NCBI GenBank assembly: GCA_937952155.1
Contig: CALFYH010000435.1
Span: 1 to 8,601 of the forward strand
Reading direction: 5' to 3'
Length of the DNA: 8,601 nucleotides
Source of the DNA: an uncultured Saprospiraceae bacterium
Lineage (GTDB): Bacteria; Bacteroidota; Bacteroidia; Chitinophagales; Saprospiraceae
The notes under the pieces are model-generated. The model had not been told where the DNA came from, made no database searches, and saw nothing but the letters and a program-made list of their open reading frames with translations. The translations under genes and the position numbers were made by a program. Below, in pieces: positions 1-6,861 of the stretch (position 1 is its first letter; every line of letters begins with the position of its first letter).

Positions 1-3000
1 AAGATGCCACCAAATTATTTAATGTCAAAAGATTCTGCGTTAATTTGTAATGCATTTGACAAAGATGAATTCGGCCGTCCAGCGCCTTCTGTAACAGGAG
101 TTCCTACATTAGCTGGCATTCCACTATATCCATCATTTTCGGAAATATGCAATCTTACAGCTTGGTATAAAGATACAGATCATGGACTTATAAACTGTAC
201 AAGAAAGATCACCAGAGACTGGACTGTATATGAACAATGGTGTTCAGATGGACAAATCAAACATTTGCAACAACTTATAGAAATCACAGATACATTGGCT
301 CCAGTCATTGAAGCGATTAATGATATTACTGTTACAACTAATGGTCATATTTGTGAAGGTAGTGTAATATTACCTGCAGCTATCGTAAAAGATTCCTGCT
401 CTAATAATGTTCATGTAGATGTTGCGTATCCGAATGGTTTTATTGACAACTTTAAAAATAATAGCATCATCACATTGCCTTCTGGTGAGCACATTATAAC
501 TTATACTGCTTATGACGCATGTGGAAATTCTTCTGCAACATCTTTTGAAGTTACTGTAGAAGATAATACTGCACCAACGGTTATATGTAAAGGTGAGGTA
601 TTCGTTGGTTTAAATTCCAATGGTCAAGCTTATCTTTTGCCAAAGCACCTCAATGATGGAAGCTTTGACGGTTGTGGTATTGATAGCATGAAGGTGGCAA
701 GAATGGTTGTTGGTGGATTGATACCAGATTCAAATTTTGTTTCTTCCATTGACTTTAATTGCGACGATGCTGGAAAGACAGTTATGGTTGCCCTGAGAGT
801 TTGGGATACTAACGGTAATAGCAATTCTTGTATGGTAAATGTAACTGTTCAAGATAAACATGCACCAAAAATTTCATGCCCTGCAGATGTTACGATAGAT
901 TGTAGTGTCGTTCATTCGGGCCTAGATCTTTCTGTATATGGTAATGCTATTGCAATAGACGCTTGTGGTGCTACAGTTCGAGAGCTAACTCCTTCTTATG
1001 CATTAAATTCTTGTAGAGTTGGTACAATTGTTCGTACTTTTGAAGCCACAGATGGTTTAGGTACAGCAACATGTACACAGACTATCACAGTAGAAAATAC
1101 AGATTATTTTAATCCAGTTACAGATGTGGTTCTTCCATTAGATTATACTGTTTATGACAGATGTTCTGCAGATGAGTTAAAGCCAGAAAGCTTGCCTGCC
1201 GAATATGGTTTCCCACAAATCACACAATCTGCTTGTGGATTAGCAGCAGCTTCATATAAAGACGAAGTATATAATTTTGTTACTGGTGCTTGCTACAAAA
1301 TAGTGAGAAAATGGACCATAATTGACTGGTGTGAAATGGAAAGATTGGGATCAGCTTATAAACCATATACATTTCAACAAATTATCAAAGTAAACAATTC
1401 AGTACCACCGTTTTTTGTTGGTGCGATTCCAACTGATACAACATTCTTTACTTTGAAAGGAGTTTGTGATAAAGGTGACGTCACTTTGTCTTTTGTTGGT
1501 GGAGATGCTTGTACCCCAAATGCAAAATTGAAATGGGCGTACAATATAGACTTAGATAATGATTCAGATATTGATATTTCTAATACTGGATCTGGACATA
1601 TTATTGCAATAAATACCGAGCTACCTACAGGTACTCATAAGATACTTTGGTCATTTGAAGACCAATGTGGTAATGTGACTACAAGATCACATATTGTTAC
1701 TGTAAGAAACAATGACAAACCTACAGCCGCAGGTCTAGAAAGTATAGCAGTATCTATAAATCCAATGGATCTTACAGGTGATGGCATTCCTGATATTGAA
1801 ATGGGTTGTATTACTGCTTCATCGCTTAATACTAGCAGTAACAGTTTGTGTTGTGATGAACCTCTGAAATTTAGCTTTTCAGCTGATGTAAATGATACTA
1901 TTAGATGTTTTGATTGTCTACATGTTGGTCTGGATAACATTGTTGAGCTTTGGGTTCATGATTGTAATGGCAATACTGACTACATTGAAGTTCATGTCGA
2001 TGTACAAGACAATAATGACTCTGAAGTGTGTGAGAAAATTTGTGAAATGAATCCAGCAGTAGCTGCAATCACTGGCGATCTCAATATTTGTAGAGGTGAG
2101 ACAACGGTATTGACAGCAACAGGAGGTATTTCTTATCTTTGGAATACAGGTGCTACCACTGCATCGATTTCTGTTAATCCTAATGTTGGTTCAACTTATA
2201 CGGTCACAGTCACTAATAGATTCAGATGTACAGATGATGCGACTGCTACTGTCAATGTAAGTCCATTGCCAAACGCATCAATTTCTGGCAATAATATATG
2301 TGTTGGTGGATCTACCACGCTTACCGCATCAGGTGGAAGTTCATATGTTTGGAACAATGGTCAAACAACCGCAGCTATTTCTGTAAGTCCTTCTGTTAAT
2401 ACCACATACACCGTCACTGTGACCAATGCGAGTGGTTGTTCTGCCGTAGCAAGTAGGTTAGTACAAGTAAGTGCACTCCCTATAGCTTCGATTTCAGGTG
2501 GAACATCGATTTGTATAGGAAGTAATACCACACTTACGGCTTCTGGTGGTACTTCATATTTATGGAGTAATAGTGCTACTACGGCGTCCATTACTGTAAG
2601 CCCTGTGGTGAATACTACCTATACGGTTACTGTTACTAATACTGCGGGATGTACAGATACTGAAAGTATAATTGTTACAGTTAATGGATTGAGTATAAAT
2701 GCTTTGATTACAGGTTTGGATACACTTTGTTCTGGTCAATCTGCGACACTTACAGCCAGCTTGTCTGGAGGTAATGCTACAAATTATATTTGGAGTAATA
2801 ATGCGACTACCAGCTCTATTAATGTAACACCAGCTGCAACAACGACATACTCTGTCACGGTCACTGATATCAATGGTTGTACAGATACGGCTTCTAAAAA
2901 AGTAAATATCAAGCCATTACCAGTTGTTACAGTTACTGGACCTAATGCTTGTCAGGGTGGATCTACCACATTGACCGCTACAGGTGGTGGAACTTATCTT

Positions 3001-6000
3001 TGGTTCAATGGAGCGACATCTGCTTCTATTACAGTAGCCCCAGCTATTCCAACAACATATTCAGTTACCGTCACTGGTACAAATGGTTGTTCTGCAGTTG
3101 GATCTAAATTAGTAAATATCAATCCATTGCCTTCAGTGACTATCAATGGTGATTTGAATATTTGTATCAATGAAAGTACAACATTGACAGCTTCAGGTGG
3201 TACATCATATGTATGGAGCAATAATGCAACAACGGCTTCTATAACTGTAAGTCCGAGTGTTACCACAACATATACAGTTACGGCTACCGACGCAAATGGG
3301 TGTACTAATACACAAAATACGACGGTTAATGTAAATGGATTGACCATAAATGCAAATATTAACGGTAACGATTCTATTTGTATCGGTTCATCTTCAACTT
3401 TAACTGCAACATTGTCAGGTGGTACACCAGTATCTTACTTATGGAGCAATAATGCAACAACAAGTAGTATAACAGTGAGTCCTTCTGCCACAAGAACTTA
3501 TACAGTTACGATCACTGATCTTAACGGATGCAATGGTACGGACAATTTTGTATTGACTGTGCTTCCATTGCCTACTATAAATATTGCAGGTGATCTTAGT
3601 ATTTGTCCAAGTGAAAGTACAGTCTTGACAGCATCTGGTGCAGCGTCTTATGTATGGAGTACAGGGGCGACCACAGCTTCTACAACAGTTACTCCGTCAG
3701 CTACATCTACCTATACCGTTACAGCTACTGATGCATTTGGTTGTATAAATACTGCTAGTAGAACAGTAGTAGTAAATCCACTGCCTTCAATTGATATTAG
3801 TGGTGATAATATAATTTGTGCAGGAACATCAACAGTGTTGTTTGCGTCAGGTGCTACCACATATTTGTGGAATACTGGTGCTACCACAACATCTATAACA
3901 GTTAGTCCAGCTGCTACGACAACATATTCAGTAACGGGAACTGATGGAAATGGATGTGCTAATACAGCAACGGAAGTTGTTACTGTCAATGCTAATCCAA
4001 CACCAATAATAAGCGGTGACCAGATGATATGTTTAGGAGACACAGCAACTCTTAATGTCACTGGCGGTAGCACTTATTTATGGAGTACAGGTGAAACAAC
4101 AACATCGATAGAAGTAGTACCAAATGTCACCACGGTATATAGCGTAACGGCTACTGATGCCAATGGATGTATTGGTGTAACATCAGCAACTGTAGTAGTT
4201 GATCCAGGTACTTTGACATGTAGCACGCAAAACTTTACCGCATATCTTAACGGCATTGGTTCTGTTACAATCAACCCAATGGATATAAGTACAGGTAGTG
4301 TTGGGGCTTGCGCCAATATTAGGGCTGAAGTAGATCCTGATCAATTCTTCTGTAATGATATTGGAACTCATGTTGTCACGCTTACTGTTACAAATACTAA
4401 CACAAATCAATCATTGTCATGTACAGCAGTAGTGACAGTACTCGATACACTAGTACCAGTATTGAATTGTCCGATTAATATGACATTGGATTGTGAAACC
4501 TTTAATCCGAATGCACCGCTTTCTAATTATGGTATTGCTTCAGCATCAGACAATTGTCCTAATGGATTGACTATCTCAGAAATTGTCGTATCCAATATAA
4601 ATGACTGTAATGTTGGTCAGATAACAAGAACATTTATTGCCACAGACTTGAGTGGAAATGCAGATACTTGTGTTCAGTTGATCAATGTAATAAACAATGA
4701 TCCTTTTGGATCTGGAGATATAAATTTCCCTACAGACGTTACAATAACAAATTGCGAATCTACTGACCCATCAAATACTGGTAATACTACTGTTGATACG
4801 GGACAATTTGATTGTGCGGATATTGTTATTTCATTCACAGATAATATTGACTCTTGTGTTGGTAATTTCCAACGTACATGGACTGTGGTTGATTCTTGTC
4901 AGCTTATCACGGGTACTACACAAGGTATATTTACACATGTACAGAATATTAATATCATCGTTGAAGTTCCAGTGTTAACAGGACCAGATACTATTTATAT
5001 TCAAAGAGATCCTACAACATGTATGGCATCTTATACTGGTAGTGCAAGCTCCACAGGTTGCAACTTGGTCTTTACTAATAATGGTATAGTTGTTCCAGAC
5101 TTAGACTTGTCTGGTGACTATCCAGATGACACAACCTATGTTCAACTGATTTCGACTGAGTCATGTACAGGTACATCAGATACATTAGATGTGGTATTTA
5201 TTGTAACAGGAGTTGATATGTCTATTATCTGTACTAAAACATATCCTGAATTGCCAGATGTACTCTTTATTGAAGAAAGTGTATATGATCATGCAACAAT
5301 AGTCCAAGGATGTACAAACGGTGGTGCACAGATTGTCGCTTCATATTCTAATAGTGATATCAACGATACATTAAGGACTTATACTTGTGCCGATCTTCCA
5401 AATACACCTATTCCAATTGTGATATACTTCTGGTATGTTGGTGATCCTGCACCGTTTACTTTCTGTAATTCTTTGGTAGGATTACAAAATCAGTTTGCAC
5501 CTTTCTGTACAACACCACCAGCTATAATTTCAGGTAGTGTCATGACTGAAGGCAATCAAGCTGTACCGCATGTAGAAGTAACTTTGGAAGGTAGTAATGC
5601 ACCGGATGCAAATACTACGATGAATGGCCAATACAAATTCCCTGAAATGCAAGGTGGTGGCGAATATAATGTAGTGCCTAAGCGTGATGATCATCCATTA
5701 GAAGGTGTGAGTACATTAGACTTGATTTATATTCAGAAGCATATTTTGAACAGTGAAATTCTTTCTTCACCATATAAAATAATAGCGGCTGATGTAAATA
5801 ATGACGAAAAGGTCTCAGCATCAGATATCGTGCAGTTGCGTAAATTAATCCTTGGTATTCAAGATAAATTTACTAACAATACCAGTTGGAGAATGATCGA
5901 CAAAGCATATAGCTTCCCTGATCTAAAAGATCCGTTTGTAGGTAGCATTCCTGAACATTACTTTATCAATACACTCGATCGCAATATGAACATCGATTGG

Positions 6001-6732
6001 GTTGGAGTAAAAGTTGGTGATGTGAATAATAGCTATGTTACAAATATAAACAATAGTGAAGCTGAAAGTCGTAACGCAAGTGCCTTGTTTAATCTTAATG
6101 AGCAAATTTTATACAAAGGCAAAAATGTGATTCCTGTATATGCTGGTTCTGATTTGGAAATGGAAGGATTCCAGATATCACTTCCTATCAAGGACGCAAA
6201 TGGCGTATTCTTGACAAGTGGTAGTATTGCAATCACTGAAGAACAATATGCTTTGGTAAATGGCAAACTTAATATTGCTTGGCACCAATCTCAGTCTATT
6301 GATGTTCGTAAAGGAGATATTCTTTTCTTCATCCATGCAGATTTGAAAGTGGAAGATAAGCTTTCAAACATCATGCTGACAATAGATCAAAAAGGTCTTC
6401 GTCCTGAGGTGTACACTTCAGAAAGCGAAGTGATCAAACTCGGATGGAGAATAGACAGAGGTCAGACAGACGCATTTACTTTGTATGGCAATACACCGAA
6501 TCCTTGGAGCAATGAAACAACCATTAATTTTGCATTGCCTGAAGATGGAAATGTTAGCCTTAAAATCAGAGACATTACAGGAAGATTGGTTTATACTGCG
6601 CAAAGTTATTTTGCTAAAGGTGATAATATCTTCAAAGTATCTTCAGATGCCTTAGGTGCATCAGGTATTCTTTTCTACGATTTGACATTCGGAAAAGAAG
6701 TCAAAACCTTGAAGATGCTCAATATCAAGTAG
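1..6732 (+). CDS. Giant modular secreted/surface protein with HYR-like and Ig-like repeats, dockerin-like segment and T9SS sorting domain (5'-partial)
   Basis: This is the C-terminal 2243 residues of a very large extracellular protein, probably an adhesin or surface-structure protein; the ligand is unknown. Residue numbers count from the ATG at 4. The frame is open through base 1, and the visible start falls inside a Cys-rich module without a signal peptide, so the gene begins upstream. Domains in order: end of a WTV-type module (to C80), HYR-like domains (about 96-186 and 284-366), related Cys-rich modules (187-283, 370-443, 568-675), ten Ig-like repeats (688-1401), the Cys-rich modules again (1403-1640, 1738-1836), a carboxypeptidase-regulatory-like segment (1840-1900), dockerin-like loops (1895-2013), a cohesin-like domain (2024-2151) and a T9SS type A sorting domain (2158-2242). 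It should cross the outer membrane by T9SS. Paired cysteines suggest disulfides formed in the periplasm. It ends in tandem stops (TAG TAA), 24 bases before a terminator. Secretion route is well supported; function is inferred. Confidence 0.93.
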   Translation, partial: KMPPNYLMSKDSALICNAFDKDEFGRPAPSVTGVPTLAGIPLYPSFSEICNLTAWYKDTDHGLINCTRKITRDWTVYEQWCSDGQIKHLQQLIEITDTLAPVIEAINDITVTTNGHICEGSVILPAAIVKDSCSNNVHVDVAYPNGFIDNFKNNSIITLPSGEHIITYTAYDACGNSSATSFEVTVEDNTAPTVICKGEVFVGLNSNGQAYLLPKHLNDGSFDGCGIDSMKVARMVVGGLIPDSNFVSSIDFNCDDAGKTVMVALRVWDTNGNSNSCMVNVTVQDKHAPKISCPADVTIDCSVVHSGLDLSVYGNAIAIDACGATVRELTPSYALNSCRVGTIVRTFEATDGLGTATCTQTITVENTDYFNPVTDVVLPLDYTVYDRCSADELKPESLPAEYGFPQITQSACGLAAASYKDEVYNFVTGACYKIVRKWTIIDWCEMERLGSAYKPYTFQQIIKVNNSVPPFFVGAIPTDTTFFTLKGVCDKGDVTLSFVGGDACTPNAKLKWAYNIDLDNDSDIDISNTGSGHIIAINTELPTGTHKILWSFEDQCGNVTTRSHIVTVRNNDKPTAAGLESIAVSINPMDLTGDGIPDIEMGCITASSLNTSSNSLCCDEPLKFSFSADVNDTIRCFDCLHVGLDNIVELWVHDCNGNTDYIEVHVDVQDNNDSEVCEKICEMNPAVAAITGDLNICRGETTVLTATGGISYLWNTGATTASISVNPNVGSTYTVTVTNRFRCTDDATATVNVSPLPNASISGNNICVGGSTTLTASGGSSYVWNNGQTTAAISVSPSVNTTYTVTVTNASGCSAVASRLVQVSALPIASISGGTSICIGSNTTLTASGGTSYLWSNSATTASITVSPVVNTTYTVTVTNTAGCTDTESIIVTVNGLSINALITGLDTLCSGQSATLTASLSGGNATNYIWSNNATTSSINVTPAATTTYSVTVTDINGCTDTASKKVNIKPLPVVTVTGPNACQGGSTTLTATGGGTYLWFNGATSASITVAPAIPTTYSVTVTGTNGCSAVGSKLVNINPLPSVTINGDLNICINESTTLTASGGTSYVWSNNATTASITVSPSVTTTYTVTATDANGCTNTQNTTVNVNGLTINANINGNDSICIGSSSTLTATLSGGTPVSYLWSNNATTSSITVSPSATRTYTVTITDLNGCNGTDNFVLTVLPLPTINIAGDLSICPSESTVLTASGAASYVWSTGATTASTTVTPSATSTYTVTATDAFGCINTASRTVVVNPLPSIDISGDNIICAGTSTVLFASGATTYLWNTGATTTSITVSPAATTTYSVTGTDGNGCANTATEVVTVNANPTPIISGDQMICLGDTATLNVTGGSTYLWSTGETTTSIEVVPNVTTVYSVTATDANGCIGVTSATVVVDPGTLTCSTQNFTAYLNGIGSVTINPMDISTGSVGACANIRAEVDPDQFFCNDIGTHVVTLTVTNTNTNQSLSCTAVVTVLDTLVPVLNCPINMTLDCETFNPNAPLSNYGIASASDNCPNGLTISEIVVSNINDCNVGQITRTFIATDLSGNADTCVQLINVINNDPFGSGDINFPTDVTITNCESTDPSNTGNTTVDTGQFDCADIVISFTDNIDSCVGNFQRTWTVVDSCQLITGTTQGIFTHVQNINIIVEVPVLTGPDTIYIQRDPTTCMASYTGSASSTGCNLVFTNNGIVVPDLDLSGDYPDDTTYVQLISTESCTGTSDTLDVVFIVTGVDMSIICTKTYPELPDVLFIEESVYDHATIVQGCTNGGAQIVASYSNSDINDTLRTYTCADLPNTPIPIVIYFWYVGDPAPFTFCNSLVGLQNQFAPFCTTPPAIISGSVMTEGNQAVPHVEVTLEGSNAPDANTTMNGQYKFPEMQGGGEYNVVPKRDDHPLEGVSTLDLIYIQKHILNSEILSSPYKIIAADVNNDEKVSASDIVQLRKLILGIQDKFTNNTSWRMIDKAYSFPDLKDPFVGSIPEHYFINTLDRNMNIDWVGVKVGDVNNSYVTNINNSEAESRNASALFNLNEQILYKGKNVIPVYAGSDLEMEGFQISLPIKDANGVFLTSGSIAITEEQYALVNGKLNIAWHQSQSIDVRKGDILFFIHADLKVEDKLSNIMLTIDQKGLRPEVYTSESEVIKLGWRIDRGQTDAFTLYGNTPNPWSNETTINFALPEDGNVSLKIRDITGRLVYTAQSYFAKGDNIFKVSSDALGASGILFYDLTFGKEVKTLKMLNIK
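562..1332 (+). repeat. Three-part Cys-rich supermodule, copy 1 (NPMD-like, HYR, WTV)
   Basis: Residues 187-443 of the giant protein. The first part runs from D187-x-TAP to C-rich strands ending in VTVQD. The second is an HYR-like domain starting DKHAPKISCPADVTIDC at residue 284. The third ends with the motif CYKIVRKWTIIDWC at 430-443. The same three parts recur in the same order at 4210-4899, and the tail of a further WTV part is seen at residues 65-80 (196-243). HYR domains are Ig-fold modules common in bacterial surface proteins. The part boundaries are my estimates from motif positions. Confidence 0.7.
1333..2064 (+). other. PKD-like domain and NPMD-type Cys-rich module with two Asp-rich loops
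   Basis: Residues 444-687 link the first supermodule to the Ig array. A PKD/Ig-like stretch (about 467-567) contains an alternating Asp loop, D516-x-D518-x-D520-x-D522-x-D524, and the PTGTHKILWSFEDQCGN strand typical of such domains in Saprospiraceae proteins. A second module (568-675) contains NPMD followed by DLTGDGIPD, with D589, D593 and D597. It has a dense cysteine cluster (CC near 618-619, then CFDC) and ends VDVQDNND. Both Asp loops resemble calcium-binding loops, but calcium binding is inferred only. Confidence 0.55.
2065..4206 (+). repeat. Ten tandem Ig-like repeats of about 71 residues
   Basis: Ten consecutive domains share the pattern I-x-G-x-x-x-IC, TLTASGG-x-(S/T)Y-x-W, ATTxSI-V-P, TTYTVT-T, NGC, ending in PLP or NGL linkers. 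Units: 2065-2274, 2275-2484, 2485-2697, 2698-2925, 2926-3135, 3136-3348, 3349-3576, 3577-3789, 3790-4002, 4003-4206. Each has exactly two cysteines, separated by 46 residues in eight units and 50 in units 4 and 7, so one disulfide per domain is likely. Composition is rich in Thr, Ser, Ala, Val and Asn and poor in charge. Such arrays are typical stalks of T9SS-exported Bacteroidota surface proteins. DNA identity between units is mostly low, so the array is not freshly expanded. Confidence 0.92.
2275..3576 (+). repeat. Higher-order repeat: two 651-bp blocks of three Ig domains each
   Basis: Units 2-4 (2275-2925) and units 5-7 (2926-3576) are both exactly 651 bp (217 codons) and match position by position. 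Units 2 and 5 share GCSAV followed by a PLP or ALP linker. Units 3 and 6 share a TVNGL or NVNGL linker. Units 4 and 7 share a four-residue insertion (LSGG before the Tyr-x-Trp strand). Short DNA matches lie at the exact 651 offset: ggtggatctaccac at 2305 and 2956, and ggttgttctgc at 2434 and 3085. The first-cysteine spacing runs 71, 72, 74 and then 71, 72, 75 residues. Confidence 0.85.
4210..4899 (+). repeat. Three-part Cys-rich supermodule, copy 2 (NPMD-like, HYR, WTV)
   Basis: Residues 1403-1632 repeat the order seen at 562-1332. The first part carries the NPMD motif, FFCNDIGTHVVTLTVTN and TVLD. The HYR-like domain starts DTLVPVLNCPINMTLDC at 1481 and continues with GQITRTFIATDLSGN. The third part ends in QRTWTVVDSC (C1632). 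The HYR parts of the two copies align almost without gaps (for example VGTIVRTFEATDGLG in copy 1). The cognate strand in copy 1's WTV part is VRKWTIIDWC. Confidence 0.7.
4900..5520 (+). other. Cys-containing linker region, with a probable further NPMD-like module
   Basis: Residues 1633-1839 have no domain I can name with confidence. The first half (to about 1735) looks like a divergent beta-sandwich with three cysteines. The second half (about 1738-1836; 5215-5505) has the cysteine layout of the NPMD-like modules, including NDTLRTYTCADL, which resembles NDTIRCFDCLHVG at about 650. It ends in FAPFCTTPP, a proline-rich hinge before the next segment. Confidence 0.4.
5521..6042 (+). other. Carboxypeptidase-regulatory-like domain plus dockerin-like calcium loops
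   Basis: Residues 1840-1901 (ISGSVMTEGNQAVPHVEVTL, then MNGQYKFPEM) form a typical prealbumin-like carboxypeptidase-regulatory module. A dockerin-like stretch follows. Its first helix, GVSTLDLIYIQKHIL, is conserved, but the loop before it has lost the normal ligand pattern. The second loop, DVNNDEKVSASD (1930-1941), is canonical, with Asp1, Asn3, Asp5, Ser9 and Asp12, and is followed by the helix IVQLRKLILG. A third partial loop, DVNNS, starts at D2006. This combination is common near the C-terminus of Saprospiraceae T9SS cargo. Calcium binding at the second loop is likely. Confidence 0.75.
6073..6456 (+). other. Cohesin-like beta-sandwich domain
   Basis: Residues about 2024-2151 resemble a cohesin-type fold. 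The region has strand-rich sequence with VIPVYAG, then MEGFQISLPI, a TSGSIAITEEQYAL segment, LNIAWHQSQSIDVRKGD followed by ILFFIHADL, and a final YTSESEVIKLGWRI strand. The assignment rests on the strand pattern and the GD-x-LF motif only, so confidence is moderate. It follows the dockerin-like segment directly, within the same chain. Confidence 0.5.
6475..6729 (+). other. T9SS type A C-terminal sorting domain
   Basis: The last 85 residues show the classic signature of T9SS cargo: GNTPNPWSNETTINFALPEDG, then VSLKIRDITGRLVYT, FAKGDNIFKVS, LGASGILFYDLTF and a short basic end, KTLKMLNIK. The family directs export across the outer membrane and is usually cleaved afterwards by the sortase-like PorU, with attachment to a lipopolysaccharide anchor or release. 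The stop codon follows immediately, so this end of the gene is intact. Confidence 0.93.
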
Positions 6733-6756
6733 TAAATACTGTTAAATCATCCATAG

Positions 6757-6791
6757 AAGGACATCATATTTTAAATGTGGTGTCCTTTTTT
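6757..6791 (+). terminator. Intrinsic terminator of the giant surface-protein gene
   Basis: The stem starts aaggacatca and closes with tggtgtcctt. It can pair for about 13-15 positions with two G-U wobbles and a very short loop of 3-5 bases, centred near 6772. Six T residues (6786-6791) follow. It starts 24 bases after the TAG. The T tract is present only on the plus-strand side, so it should stop plus-strand transcription. The hairpin could also form in transcripts coming from purB, but without a U tract. Confidence 0.9.
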
Positions 6792-6861
6792 AATTTAATG
6801 CCATTGGAATTATTGTAACCTTAGGATATTGGCAATTAAATTCTTAAGATCTTATTGTGTA

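Noticed and set aside
4..6. ATG at position 4 as the start of the giant protein
   Set aside because: The frame is open upstream, there is no signal peptide, and the sequence begins inside a module, so this is an internal methionine.
2065..4206. Regular repeats as a possible CRISPR array or DNA-level satellite
   Set aside because: The periodicity is at the protein level (codon-phased units of about 213 bases with diverged DNA), not short identical repeats with unique spacers.
2361..4410. Several long open frames on the minus strand opposite the Ig array
   Set aside because: They are Val/Thr-rich mirror images of the repeats, recur at the repeat period and match no family. They are shadows of the plus-strand gene.
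6845..6854. Perfect 10-bp palindrome taagatctta just after purB
   Set aside because: It does not extend further, has no loop or T tract, and a short AT-rich palindrome is expected by chance. It is not a terminator or a convincing operator.
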